Shown here piece after piece: positions 18,196-26,564 of a stretch of DNA of 53,092 nt; position 1 is the stretch's first letter; each line of letters opens with the position of its first letter. The stretch is taken from assembly GCA_003154775.1 (NCBI GenBank), contig PMES01000129.1:8415-61506 (forward strand), given 5' to 3'. Position numbers and translations under genes: made by a program. Origin of the DNA: Acidobacteriota bacterium. Lineage in GTDB: Bacteria > Acidobacteriota > Terriglobia > Acidiferrales > UBA7541. The notes under the pieces were generated by a model. It was not told the DNA's origin. It ran no database searches and worked only from the letters and a program-made list of their open reading frames with translations.

Positions 18196-18612
18196 ATGGC
18201 ATACAGCGAAAAAGTAGTAGATCATTACAACAACCCGCGCAACGTCGGCAGCCTGTCCAAGGAAGATCCCAACGTCGGGACCGGCCTGGTGGGCGCGCCG
18301 GAGTGCGGCGACGTGATGAAGCTGCAGATGCGCATCAATCCGGAGACGCAGGTCATTGAAGAAGCCAAGTTCAAGACCTTCGGCTGCGGCTCGGCCATCG
18401 CCAGCTCTTCGCTCGCCACGGAATGGGTGAAGGGCAAGACCGTGGAAGAAGCGCTCGCCATCAAGAATACGGACATTGTCCGCGAGCTCTCTCTGCCTCC
18501 GGTAAAGATTCACTGCTCCGTGCTCGCCGAGGATGCCATCAAGGCCGCCATCGGCAACTGGAAGAAGAAGCACGGAGTGGAAGTTCCCGAGCACGAGAAG
18601 GCTTCGCACTAA
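18196..18612 (+). CDS. iscU: Iron-sulfur cluster scaffold IscU
   Basis: Scaffold on which [2Fe-2S]/[4Fe-4S] clusters are built before transfer by HscA/HscB. 138 residues opening AYSEKVVDHYNNPRNVGS. Cluster ligands are C37 (PECGD), C64 (TFGCGSAIASSS) and H106-C107 (KIHCSVLAEDA). The LPPVK motif recognised by HscA is present just before the His-Cys pair, which supports the functional link with the hscA gene downstream. Ribosome binding site AGAAGGAG. Confidence 0.95.
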   Translation: MAYSEKVVDHYNNPRNVGSLSKEDPNVGTGLVGAPECGDVMKLQMRINPETQVIEEAKFKTFGCGSAIASSSLATEWVKGKTVEEALAIKNTDIVRELSLPPVKIHCSVLAEDAIKAAIGNWKKKHGVEVPEHEKASH

Positions 18613-18711
18613 TTCTCGGCTCGGCGTTAGTGGCGTCTTCCGGCGGTGAGGGTTGGCCGTCGGAGGATGCTGTCCAGTTGTTGTCCTGTGAGGTTTGTTA
18701 GGATTGGAATT

Positions 18712-19086
18712 ATGGCGACGGAAGTTAGTACCGAGGTTACTCAGAAGGTCGGGCCGGTGATTCGCATGACCGAGCACGCCGCGAAGAAGATCCTCGCGCT
18801 GCTCGCCAAGGAAGGCGTGTCTCCGCAAACTGGCGGCCTGCGCGTCGGTGTGCAGGGCGGCGGTTGCTCCGGGTTGTCTTACGCCATGCGGCTGGATACG
18901 CAGGCGCGTGACCGCGACAAAGTCTTCGAGGAATTCGGCGCGAGGATTTTTGTCGATCCCAAGAGCCTGCTGTATCTCAATGGCACCACCCTGGAGTATG
19001 AGGAGACGCTCATGCGGCAGGGATTTGTTTTTCAGAATCCGAATGCCGCGCGGAGTTGCGGCTGCGGCAGTTCGTTTACGGCTTAG
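18712..19086 (+). CDS. iscA: A-type iron-sulfur carrier IscA
   Basis: A-type cluster carrier/iron donor. 124 residues from ATG 18712; the frame extends upstream to 18646 but the extra 22 residues are unlike the family. HESB/IscA features are VIRMTEHAAKKIL, the first cysteine in QGGGCSGLSY (C52), and the paired SCGCGSSF (C116 and C118) at the end. 99 bases after iscU, the widest gap in the operon's first half, with no promoter or terminator seen there. Confidence 0.93.
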   Translation: MATEVSTEVTQKVGPVIRMTEHAAKKILALLAKEGVSPQTGGLRVGVQGGGCSGLSYAMRLDTQARDRDKVFEEFGARIFVDPKSLLYLNGTTLEYEETLMRQGFVFQNPNAARSCGCGSSFTA

Positions 19087-19203
19087 CGGTAGCACGGATT
19101 TCAGTCTGTGCCCGGGCGGTTACTGACTCGGTCTGACCAGTGGTTGGCCACCGCAAATGCCAGCCACTTTTTTTATGTTTGCGGAGCGGTAAGGAAAAAT
19201 TTC

Positions 19204-19890
19204 ATGTCCACGCAACTTCCCGTCACGAACCCTCCTCTCGTCTGCTGGAATTGCCACGAGCGCACCATCGGCACGCACTTCTGTCCGGGGTGCGGCAAAT
19301 TGCTGCAACTTCCGCTGGGAAGCGACTACTTCGCGATGTTCGAGCTGCCGCGCAAGCTGTGGATCGAAATGGGCGCGCTCGAACAAAAGTTCCTGCAACT
19401 TAGCTGGAAGCTGCACCCCGACAATTTTGTCAGCGCGACCGAGCAGGAACGCGAAATTTCACTCAAGCGCAGCTCGGAACTGAATGACGCCTATCGCACG
19501 CTGCGCGACCCCATCGCGCGGGTGGAATACCTGCTGGCGATCGAGGGCACGCGCAAGAACGGCGAGAACAAGCAGCAGGCGCCTCCGGAGTTGCTCGAGG
19601 AAGTGTTCGAGCTGAACGAATCGCTCGACGAACTCCGCGAAGCCAAGGCTGAAGGAAGCGACACTGCTTCGCTCCGGCAGCGTCTGGAAGCCGCGGAAAA
19701 GAATTTTGGAGAGAAGCTGAAGGATGTTGATGGCGCGCTGCAGTCCAAAGCGCGGGAATGGGACGGAGCCATCGACGCGGGCGCGGAGGTGCCAGATCGA
19801 GGGAAGATCATGGCGCAACTCAACGATCTTTTGAATCGCCGCTCGTACATCCGCAACCTGGTGGTCAACGTTCAAAAGGAATTACTGTAG
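19204..19890 (+). CDS. hscB: Fe-S co-chaperone HscB with N-terminal zinc-finger-like motif
   Basis: J-domain protein that delivers IscU to HscA. 228 residues from ATG 19204. Residues 14-30 form CxxC-x9-CxxC (CWNC...CPGC), a metal-binding knuckle absent from E. coli HscB but known in eukaryotic HSC20. The J domain follows (DYFAMFELPRKLW) with the HPD motif at 71-73 (KLHPDNF). The C-terminal three-helix IscU-binding domain contains LLEEVFELNESLDEL. The long helix region at 140-175 is slightly extended. Confidence 0.92.
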   Translation: MSTQLPVTNPPLVCWNCHERTIGTHFCPGCGKLLQLPLGSDYFAMFELPRKLWIEMGALEQKFLQLSWKLHPDNFVSATEQEREISLKRSSELNDAYRTLRDPIARVEYLLAIEGTRKNGENKQQAPPELLEEVFELNESLDELREAKAEGSDTASLRQRLEAAEKNFGEKLKDVDGALQSKAREWDGAIDAGAEVPDRGKIMAQLNDLLNRRSYIRNLVVNVQKELL

Positions 19891-19941
19891 CGTGGTCGTC
19901 GGCCGGGGTTCTGACTGAAAACGGATAACTGGTAACTGCTC

Positions 19942-21783
19942 ATGGGAAAGATCGTCGGCATCGATCTGGGAACAACGAACAGCCTGGTCGCGTACGTTGA
20001 TGCGCAGACCGGTGAGCCGAGGTGTATTCCGGGGCCGTCCGGGAGCACGCTGTGCCCGTCCGTCGTTAGCATTGATCCGGACGGCGGCATCATTGTTGGG
20101 GAACCGGCGCGCCGCCGCTTGCTCACCCAGCCCGAGCGCTCCATCTATTCCGTGAAGCGCCTGATGGGCCGCGGGCCTTCCGACGTGCAGAGCGAACTGA
20201 AGCTCTTTCCGTTCCGCATCGATCCCGCAAGCAGGAATGTGATCCGCGTGCAGCTCGGCGATAAGGTGTTCACGCCGCCGGAAATTTCGTCGTTTATTTT
20301 GCGCGAGCTGAAAAATTGGGCGGAATCCTACTTCGGCGAAACTGTAGATCGCGCTGTCATCACGGTGCCCGCTTATTTCAACGATGCGCAACGCCAGGCC
20401 ACCAAGGATGCCGGCAAACTCGCCGCCCTTGAGGTGCTGCGCCTGGTTAACGAACCGACGGCCGCGGCCCTGGCATATGGCATGCACGAAAAGCAGCGGG
20501 GCAAAGTCGCTGTTTACGATCTGGGTGGCGGCACGTTTGATATTTCCGTGCTCAAGCTGATTTTCACGGGCGAAGGCGACATTTATCAAGTGCTTTCCAC
20601 GAACGGCGATACGCACCTCGGCGGCGACGACATCGACAATCTGTTGCAGGCCTTCGTCCACGAGCAGATTCTGCAGCACGATCAGATTGATTTCTCGCCC
20701 CATGGCGAACTGGCGCAGGAACTCCGCAAGGCGCTGATTGACATCAAGCACCAGCTCTCCGAAACAACCACGGCCACGCTGCGTTTTCCGCTGCCCAACG
20801 GCAATGTTTTCGTGCGCGAATTCACACGTGGCGCACTGGAGGCGTTGATTCGCCCGGTGGTGGATCGCACGATGGCGCCAGTGAAGCAGGCGCTGGCCGA
20901 CGCGCAACTGAAGCCCAGCGAATTGGATGAAGTCGTCCTGGTTGGCGGCACTACGCGCACGCCGTTGATTCGCCGCACCGTGCAGGAATTTTTCGACCGC
21001 AAACCGCACACGGAGCTGAATCCGGACGAAGTGGTGGCGCTGGGCGCGGCGGTGCAGGCCAATATCATGGATAAAGGCGTGAAGAACATGCTGCTGCTGG
21101 ACGTCACGCCGCTTTCCCTCGGCATCGAGACCTATGGCGGCGCCGTGGCCAAGGTCATTCCGCGCAATTCCACGATTCCCGCGAGCGCCCAGGAACTCTA
21201 TACCACCGGCGTGGACAATCAGACCGGGATTGACATTCATGTTTTACAGGGCGAGCGCGAATTGGCGAAAGACTGCCGTTCGCTGGCTCGTTTCACTTTG
21301 CGTGTTCCCCCGGCACCGGCGGGTCTACCCCGCATAGAAGTGAAATTCCTTATTGACGCTAACGGCATTCTGCAGGTGGCCGCGAAAGATTTGCGTACCG
21401 GCGAGCAGCACACCGTTGAAGTGCAGCCCAGCTATGGCCTGAACGACGCGGACATCGAGCGCATGCTCGAGGAATCCATCGAATATGCGGAGCAGGATTT
21501 CGCGGAGCGCCAGGTGATCGAAGCGCACACCGAGGCGGAATCGATTTTGTCAGCCACAGCAAAGGCTTTGGCGAATCCGCAAGCGGCGCAATTGCCCGCG
21601 ACGGAGCGGCAGAAGGTGGATGCCAGTGTTTTCGCGCTGCAAGAAGCGGTGAAGGGCAGCGACTACAAGCTGATCCGGCGGCAGATCGATGAATTGAATC
21701 GCACCACGGAGCATTTGGCCGAATTGCTGATGACTTCGGCGGTGCAAACGGCGCTCGAAGGCAAAAAGCTGGCCGAAGTGTAG
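19942..21783 (+). CDS. hscA: Hsp70-type chaperone HscA
   Basis: Specialised Hsp70 that extracts clusters from IscU. 613 residues, the length of E. coli HscA. Nucleotide-binding motifs are [15 protein letters not shown] at the start, [29 protein letters not shown] and [10 protein letters not shown]; the linker [17 protein letters not shown] leads to the substrate-binding domain. It lacks the Gly/Asn-rich tail of DnaK. Placement after hscB and before fdx agrees with an ISC-dedicated role. Confidence 0.93.
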   Translation: MGKIVGIDLGTTNSLVAYVDAQTGEPRCIPGPSGSTLCPSVVSIDPDGGIIVGEPARRRLLTQPERSIYSVKRLMGRGPSDVQSELKLFPFRIDPASRNVIRVQLGDKVFTPPEISSFILRELKNWAESYFGETVDRAVITVPAYFNDAQRQATKDAGKLAALEVLRLVNEPTAAALAYGMHEKQRGKVAVYDLGGGTFDISVLKLIFTGEGDIYQVLSTNGDTHLGGDDIDNLLQAFVHEQILQHDQIDFSPHGELAQELRKALIDIKHQLSETTTATLRFPLPNGNVFVREFTRGALEALIRPVVDRTMAPVKQALADAQLKPSELDEVVLVGGTTRTPLIRRTVQEFFDRKPHTELNPDEVVALGAAVQANIMDKGVKNMLLLDVTPLSLGIETYGGAVAKVIPRNSTIPASAQELYTTGVDNQTGIDIHVLQGERELAKDCRSLARFTLRVPPAPAGLPRIEVKFLIDANGILQVAAKDLRTGEQHTVEVQPSYGLNDADIERMLEESIEYAEQDFAERQVIEAHTEAESILSATAKALANPQAAQLPATERQKVDASVFALQEAVKGSDYKLIRRQIDELNRTTEHLAELLMTSAVQTALEGKKLAEV

Positions 21784-21800
21784 CATTTGAAGCTTTTGGT

Positions 21801-21828
21801 GTAGGGGCGCAGCATGCTGCGCCCCTAC
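21801..21828. repeat. 28-bp perfect palindrome (GTAGGGGCGCAGCA family)
   Basis: GTAGGGGCGCAGCA followed directly by its exact complement, between hscA and fdx. A close relative with 11-bp arms occurs at 31589-31611, so this is a dispersed REP-like element rather than an operon-specific signal. As RNA it would fold into a very stable hairpin inside the isc transcript and could lower fdx-iscX expression or protect the upstream message. Confidence 0.7.
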
Positions 21829-21865
21829 AAGCCACCAAATTTCGTGACTTGGCTGGAGAAAAACT

Positions 21866-22276
21866 ATGAGCGGCAGCAATCCGTATATCGAGGAAGTGAA
21901 ATACAAGAAGGCGACCAAGAAGTTCAAGGTCACCTTTCTTCCGAGCGGCAAAACCGTTGAGGTCGATCCGGAAAGGTTTCCCTACGGCCACAACGGCCTG
22001 CCCGGCAGCATCTTGGATATTTCCGAAGGCTTCCAGATGGGTCTGGACCATGCCTGCGGCGGAGTTTGTGCCTGCTCCACCTGCCATGTGGTCGTGAAGG
22101 AAGGCCTGGAATCCTGCAACGAAGCCACCGATGCAGAGCTCGATGAACTCGACGAAGCGCCGGGCATCACGCCGAAGTCGCGCCTGGGTTGCCAGACCGT
22201 GCCCGACGGCACCACGGACATCGTGGTGGAAATCCCGGATTGGAACAAGAATTACGCCAAGGAACTGGACCACTGA
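21866..22276 (+). CDS. fdx: ISC-type [2Fe-2S] ferredoxin
   Basis: Electron donor for cluster assembly. 136 residues, longer than E. coli Fdx (about 111) because of an N-terminal lead MSGSNPYIEEVKYKKATKKF. Ligand cysteines are arranged as CGGVCACSTCHVVV, with the fourth in SRLGCQTV, the vertebrate-type adrenodoxin spacing. The acidic helix DAELDELDEAPGITPKS is as expected. Good site TGGAGAA before ATG. Preceded by the 28-bp palindrome. Confidence 0.93.
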   Translation: MSGSNPYIEEVKYKKATKKFKVTFLPSGKTVEVDPERFPYGHNGLPGSILDISEGFQMGLDHACGGVCACSTCHVVVKEGLESCNEATDAELDELDEAPGITPKSRLGCQTVPDGTTDIVVEIPDWNKNYAKELDH

Positions 22277-22331
22277 GGGGAACTACCCTCTGACGCTTCT
22301 CTTGGTTTTTGTAGCGGCCGCCTGGCGTATA

Positions 22332-22348
22332 CCCCGACCTGGTCGGGG
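22332..22348. repeat. CCCCGACC-T-GGTCGGGG hairpin repeat, copy 1
   Basis: Perfect 8-bp arms around a single base, between fdx and iscX. An identical 17-mer lies at 26333-26349 in the same flanking context (a GCGT.TA lead). A dispersed repeat; possible effect on iscX expression unknown. Confidence 0.65.
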
Positions 22349-22383
22349 AGGCGGGCGCCTTTGATCTTTCAGGAGAGCATTTC

Positions 22384-22599
22384 ATGCCACATATGTTCGA
22401 TTGGGACAGCCTCGATGATATTGCCATCGGCTTGACGGACAAGTATCCCGACGTCGATCCGCTGACGGTCCGTTTTACGGACTTGCACAAATGGATCACG
22501 GAATTGCCGGGGTTTGCGGGTGATCCGCTGCAGTCCAACGAGAGCAAGCTCGAAGCCATTCAGATGGCCTGGCACGAAGAGTGGCAGGACAGGAAGTGA
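22384..22599 (+). CDS. iscX: Fe-S assembly protein IscX
   Basis: Small acidic protein that binds iron and IscS and modulates cluster assembly. 71 residues, matching the family length: FDWDSLDDIAIGLTDKYPDVDPLTVRFTDLH in two halves is typical, with the DWxDxxDIA and YPDxDP segments, and the end WHEEWQDR. Ribosome binding site AGGAGAG. Last gene of the isc operon. Confidence 0.93.
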   Translation: MPHMFDWDSLDDIAIGLTDKYPDVDPLTVRFTDLHKWITELPGFAGDPLQSNESKLEAIQMAWHEEWQDRK

Positions 22600-22603
22600 G
22601 AGA

Positions 22604-22719
22604 AGTTTTCAGTTCTCAGTTTTAAGTTTTAAGTAGAACCCGAATGCGGGCGCATGGTTTACCTACCCACGGGCCGTTCTTCCGAAACTTAAAACTTACA
22701 ACTTAGAACTTATAACTTT
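22604..22719. repeat. AACTTAAA-type simple repeat, inverted halves, copy 1
   Basis: AT-rich 7-8-base reiterations of AAGTTTTAAG/AACTTAAAAC in opposite orientation at 22604-22634 and 22685-22719, separated by 50 bases. ACTTAAAACTTAAAACTGA (minus strand of the left half) recurs exactly at 34521-34539. Such tracts read like a dispersed intergenic repeat; here they could form a long imperfect hairpin after the isc operon. Confidence 0.5.
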
Positions 22720-22785
22720 CTGCCCCCGCGTGGCGCACAAAGGGGCTTTCTCGTATACTTGAAAGGTTGTAACTTCCTCAACTGT

Positions 22786-22860
22786 GGCGCTATGGTGCAA
22801 CGGTTAGCACGCGGCCCTTTCAAGGCCGAAATACGGGTTCGATTCCCGTTAGCGCTACCA
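22786..22860 (+). tRNA. tRNA-Glu (anticodon TTC)
   Basis: 75 bases including an encoded CCA. The acceptor stem GGCGCTA pairs with TAGCGCT (first pair G-U) with discriminator A. Anticodon stem CGGCC/GGCCG (22812-22816 and 22824-22828) encloses the loop CTTTCAA with TTC at 22819-22821. The T arm has the canonical GGTTCGATTCC. A TATACT box at 22754-22759 fits a promoter -10. Confidence 0.96.
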
Positions 22861-22986
22861 AGTTCTTTCCAGTTTCAGGCTGTGTAAACCTTGCCTCGTC
22901 CCGGCAACTTCCCTCGATTCTATGCGCTTCGAGCCGTGGTGTTATCCTTATAGATGCGTCCCATTTGCGGGCTGGAGGATATTTCG

Positions 22987-23733
22987 ATGGCAGAGCTGTT
23001 TCGCTCCAATAATCCTGTGCTGAAGGAAAAGGCGTTTGCCGGGCCGATTGCCGCCGGCGAAACGATGACCATCCAAGGCACAGTCAACAAGACCGGCCTG
23101 CTGCTCTTTCTTGTGGTGATTGCGGCGGCATGGACTTGGGGTCTGAGCCATTCTCCCACTCCGGGATCTGCTCTTCCGTGGATGATCGGCGGTGCGCTTG
23201 GCGGATTCGTTCTCGCTCTGGTGACGGTGTTCAAGAACACATGGTCGCCGATCACCGCGCCCATCTATGCGCTGCTCGAAGGGCTTTTTCTTGGCGGCAT
23301 TTCCGCCGTGTTTGAGAAGTCTTATCCGGGTATCGCGGTTCAAGCGGTGGGCCTGACCTTTGCCGTGCTGTTTGTCTTGCTCCTTGCGTACAAGACCGGG
23401 ATCGTGCGCGCCACGCGGGGATTCAAGCTTGGGGTGATCGCCGCGACCGGCGCCGTCATGCTTGTTTACGCGGCGAATCTGATCATGGGCTTGTTCTTCC
23501 ACTCGCAAATTTCCGTTCTCTACAGCAGCTCGCCCCTGGGCATCGGCATCAGCGTGGTAGTGGTGATTATCGCAGCATTGAACCTGGTTCTCGATTTCGA
23601 CATGATCGAAACCGGCTCGCGCATGGGCGCTCCCAAATACATGGAGTGGTACGGCGCGTTCGCCATGATGGTGACGCTGGTCTGGTTGTACCTGGAAATT
23701 CTGCGCCTGCTCAGTAAGACGCGGCGCCGGTGA
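22987..23733 (+). CDS. Bax inhibitor-1/YccA family membrane protein
   Basis: 248-residue inner-membrane protein with about seven hydrophobic segments (for example LLLFLVVIAAAWTWG, WMIGGALGGFVLALVTV, FAVLFVLLLAY, VVVVIIAALNLVLDFDMIE). The conserved PIYALLEGLFLGGIS and the C-terminal LNLVLDFDMIETG are hallmarks of the YccA-like branch. GGAGG at 22974-22978 fixes the start at 22987 over an in-frame upstream codon at 22954. Function of bacterial members is poorly defined. Its stop overlaps the GTG start of the next gene. Confidence 0.85.
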   Translation: MAELFRSNNPVLKEKAFAGPIAAGETMTIQGTVNKTGLLLFLVVIAAAWTWGLSHSPTPGSALPWMIGGALGGFVLALVTVFKNTWSPITAPIYALLEGLFLGGISAVFEKSYPGIAVQAVGLTFAVLFVLLLAYKTGIVRATRGFKLGVIAATGAVMLVYAANLIMGLFFHSQISVLYSSSPLGIGISVVVVIIAALNLVLDFDMIETGSRMGAPKYMEWYGAFAMMVTLVWLYLEILRLLSKTRRR

Positions 23734-24353
23734 AACTCAAGAAAACCAAAACTGCTCGCAAAACTGAGTCGAAGCCTGCGCTCTCTGGCAATTTCACTGC
23801 CGCACTGACTTATGCGGCGCGGCTTCACGCCAGGCAAATCCGCAAGCGCACGGAGCGGCCGTACATCGGCCACCTGCTGGGAGTCGCGTCCATCGTCATC
23901 GAATACGGCGGCGATGAGGAGATGGCCATCGCCGCGCTTTTGCACGACGCGGTGGAGGATCAGGGCGGCCTGCCGCGGCTGCGCGAAATTCGACGGAAAT
24001 TCGGCAAGCGCGTGGCGGAGATCGTGGACGGCTGTACGGACGCGTACAGCGAACCCAAGCCGCCGTGGCTCCGGCGCAAGAAGGATTACATCGCGCGCGT
24101 TGCCCGCGAAGCAGCCGACGTCCGACTGGTTTCCGCCGCCGACAAGCTCTCCAACACGCGGGAAATCCTGCACGACGTGCGCATGCAGGGCATAGGTGTG
24201 TACGAGCGTTTTACGGGGAAGCAGGACGGCACACTATGGTATTACCGCGCACTGATCGCGGCCTTTCGCGCGGCGGGCAACAATCCTTTGATTGACGAAC
24301 TCGATCGCGTGGTCAGCGACTTGGAAGCCATTTCCAGCAAAGAGTCATCCTAA
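23730..24353 (+). CDS. HD-domain phosphohydrolase (SpoT/Mesh1-like hydrolase fold)
   Basis: 207 residues from a GTG overlapping the preceding TGA by four bases. HD-type metal motifs: H of TYAARLHARQIRK, PYIGHLLGVASIV, the HD pair in AALLHDAVEDQGG, and the later D in LVSAADKLSNTREIL. This set and order match stand-alone (p)ppGpp-hydrolase-like HD proteins. No synthetase or TGS domain is present. (p)ppGpp as substrate is an inference from the family. Confidence 0.78.
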   Translation: MKLKKTKTARKTESKPALSGNFTAALTYAARLHARQIRKRTERPYIGHLLGVASIVIEYGGDEEMAIAALLHDAVEDQGGLPRLREIRRKFGKRVAEIVDGCTDAYSEPKPPWLRRKKDYIARVAREAADVRLVSAADKLSNTREILHDVRMQGIGVYERFTGKQDGTLWYYRALIAAFRAAGNNPLIDELDRVVSDLEAISSKESS

Positions 24354-24474
24354 GGAAAACGCGAAAACGCCCTCGAGCTGACCGGCTCGAGACGTTAGAA
24401 CGCAAAGTGGGGCCGGGCAGATCAACGCCCAGCGGGGCAGAACGCGTTACACTTCCAAGGAACAGAATTCGCTC

Positions 24475-25110
24475 ATGACTGCAACGGCCGCCAAGCAACC
24501 AAAGCTGTTTACCCTGGGGCACTCCAATCTGGAGATGTCCGATCTGCTCGGCACGCTTCTGCGGCACGAGATTAAAGTGCTTTGCGATGTACGCAGCCGG
24601 CCCGGGAGCTTTCGGTATCCGCAATTCAACCGCCAACCGCTGGAAGCGCGGCTGACCGCGGCGAAAATACGTTACGAATTTTTTGGCGAGCAGCTTGGCG
24701 GGCGCCCCCTGGATCCGCGCTTTTACCTGCCAAAGGGCCTGGTGGATTATGCCGGCCGGCGCAAAGCTCCTGATTTTCTGGAGGCAGTGGACCGCGCCAT
24801 CACGCGTGCCCGCGAAGCGCCTACAGCAATCCTCTGCGCCGAAGAAGATCCGCTGCACTGCCACCGTTTTCTACTCATTTGCCCGACGCTGGTGCAAAAG
24901 GGCGCTGTGCCGCTGCACCTGAGGCGCGGTGGAGTGATTGAGTCGCAACGCGATGCCGAAGACCGGCTCCTTCAATTGCACGGGTTTGCCGACGTCACCA
25001 GCGATTCGCTGTTCGCCCAGGGCCGCGAGGCTGCGCTCGAAGATGCGCTCAAGCTTCAGGCGGAGCAATACGCCTTCCGGACTTCCCCAGAGGCCATCGA
25101 GTATTTCTGA
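24475..25110 (+). CDS. DUF488 family protein
   Basis: 211 residues. The N-terminal FTLGHSNLEMSDLLGTL, DVRSRPGSFRYPQFN and the cysteine-containing LCAEEDPLHCHRFLL are the conserved DUF488 blocks. The CxxxxxxxCHR segment resembles a metal or nucleic-acid-binding site; biochemical role unknown. The last 50 residues (GREAALEDALKLQAEQYAF) are an additional helical tail. Own promoter presumably in the preceding 121-base gap, which holds a CTCGAG hairpin. Confidence 0.8.
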   Translation: MTATAAKQPKLFTLGHSNLEMSDLLGTLLRHEIKVLCDVRSRPGSFRYPQFNRQPLEARLTAAKIRYEFFGEQLGGRPLDPRFYLPKGLVDYAGRRKAPDFLEAVDRAITRAREAPTAILCAEEDPLHCHRFLLICPTLVQKGAVPLHLRRGGVIESQRDAEDRLLQLHGFADVTSDSLFAQGREAALEDALKLQAEQYAFRTSPEAIEYF

Positions 25111-25254
25111 GCAAGAGAAACCACGGGCGGGTTTACGATCCGCACTGGAAATAGAAGCGCGTCTGCCGGATGATAGAGTCCTCATCGCTGGACGATAAAC
25201 CTCAGCCGTTACTGCAGAGTTTTGCATCCGCTGAGAAACGTAAGGGGCCCGGGT

Positions 25255-26247
25255 TTGAAATCATCGAAAGTCTTCGTCATCGGATCCAACAGCGCTTTTG
25301 GCTCGCGGGTGGTTCCATCCGAGCAGGTTGATCACGCCTTCGGAATGCCTGCCGGCAAATTGCGCCACCGCGCCGGGATTGTGTCGCTGGCCTATGCGGC
25401 GAAAGAGGAAAATGAGGGCACGCTGGGCGCGCAAGCGGCAGCTCCCCTGATGCCGGGCGGCAAGGAAAAAGGGCACGGCATCGATTGGATTGTGGCGGCC
25501 AGTGAAACGCACCACGCTTACCCCTCGCTTTCCGCGATTCTGCATGCGCGGCTCGGCTTGCCGGAAACTTGCAGCGCGCTCGATGTCGGCAGTGGCTGCC
25601 TGGCAATCGTGCAGGCGCTGGCCGTGGCCCAGGCGTTGCTGGCGTCTGGCCGTGGCACGAGAATCCTCGTGGCGAGCGCGGATGTACACAGCAGGTCCCT
25701 GCGTCCCGGGCGCGCCGATGGGGAGTTCGGCGGCCTGTTCGGCGATGGCGCAAGCGCATTCCTGCTGTCGAGCGTGAAGCCGGAAGGGAATCGTCCGGCG
25801 TACCGGCTGGGAGAATTCTTTTTCGGGTGCGCCGCACAGTATGCCGAAGCGATTTCCGTGAGCGATACCGGTGGCGGATGCCTGACCGTGCAATTCAACG
25901 GGGGAGCACTCTCTCGTGCCGCGGTGCACCGCATGGTGAAAGTGCTGCATGAAGTGGAGCGCCGGAGCGGACTTTCGCGCAAGGAAGCCGGCGCGTTTGC
26001 CACGCACCAGCCCAATCCGCGGCTGGTCACTCTGCTGGCGAAGCAGTTGAAGGTGCCGGCAAGCTCATTTCCACCGATCGCAGCCACCAGCGGGAATTTG
26101 GGCGCTTCGACCTGCGGCGCTGCTCTGCATGCTGCGCTGCAACATGCCGCGCAACAGCCCGCGGCTCAGCGCAAGCCGATCTTCCTGGCGTCTCTGGGGC
26201 CGGGGCTGCTGTTTGGCGGAGGCTGGATGGTACCGGCGCACGGCTAG
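25255..26247 (+). CDS. 3-oxoacyl-ACP synthase III-like enzyme (thiolase fold), orphan
   Basis: About 330 residues from a TTG at 25255 (preceded by AAGGGG); an upstream TTG at 25222 is in frame, so the start is uncertain. A FabH-like catalytic triad can be traced: Cys115 in DVGSGCLAIVQAL, His about 251 in ATHQPNPRLV and Asn about 282 in ATSGNLGAST. The LFGDGASAFLLS and C-terminal LGPGLLFGGGWM blocks are also conserved. The Cys context differs from the FabH AACSGF, and there are no other fatty-acid genes nearby, so it is probably a specialised ketosynthase rather than the housekeeping FabH. Confidence 0.75.
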   Translation: MKSSKVFVIGSNSAFGSRVVPSEQVDHAFGMPAGKLRHRAGIVSLAYAAKEENEGTLGAQAAAPLMPGGKEKGHGIDWIVAASETHHAYPSLSAILHARLGLPETCSALDVGSGCLAIVQALAVAQALLASGRGTRILVASADVHSRSLRPGRADGEFGGLFGDGASAFLLSSVKPEGNRPAYRLGEFFFGCAAQYAEAISVSDTGGGCLTVQFNGGALSRAAVHRMVKVLHEVERRSGLSRKEAGAFATHQPNPRLVTLLAKQLKVPASSFPPIAATSGNLGASTCGAALHAALQHAAQQPAAQRKPIFLASLGPGLLFGGGWMVPAHG

Positions 26248-26332
26248 GCTGGACGCTTTCACGAGCTAGAATTCTTATGTCATGCAAACCGCGCAGCAGC
26301 CTGTCATCTTGAGGGGGCGCGCCGGGCGTTTA

Positions 26333-26349
26333 CCCCGACCTGGTCGGGG
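26333..26349. repeat. CCCCGACC-T-GGTCGGGG hairpin repeat, copy 2
   Basis: Identical 17-mer to 22332-22348, preceded again by GCGT.TA. Here it is embedded in a longer composite repeat with outer pairing GGGCGC...GCGCCCC. Confidence 0.65.
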
Positions 26350-26405
26350 CGCCCCGAAAGATCTCAATTGACAGACGATGCAAAATTTTGATGTTGAGGT
26401 CCTTC

Positions 26406-26426
26406 GGCGATCCTCATCGGATCGCC
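26406..26426. repeat. GGCGATCC hairpin within composite repeat
   Basis: GGCGATCC and GGATCGCC pair perfectly around TCATC, immediately before CTCAGGATGACC. Part of the composite intergenic repeat at 26301-26440. Confidence 0.55.
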
Positions 26427-26564
26427 TCAGGATGACCATGTCTTGCTGAACCGAAACAACGGATGAATTGTAGTTTGTGGGAATCCAGGCTAGGCGGCCG
26501 TCCTGGAAATTGATGGTCTGCAGTTAGTTCCTTATGTCTGTATAACAAGATTCTTCTGGTCGGT

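Larger units (their letters stand above)
26248..26564. other. Repeat-filled gap between convergent genes
   Basis: 317 bases without a gene, between the ketosynthase and the metalloprotease, which converge. It holds a composite repeat from about 26301 to 26440, starting TGTCATCTTGAGG and ending CTCAGGATGACC, with the 17-bp GGTCGGGG hairpin and an 8-bp-arm hairpin inside. The end segments resemble a weak inverted repeat of the whole unit. The gap probably also provides termination for both genes. Confidence 0.55.

Noticed and set aside
19882-21240. 452-codon minus-strand frame
   Set aside because: Lies opposite hscA; no motif and no ribosome binding site.
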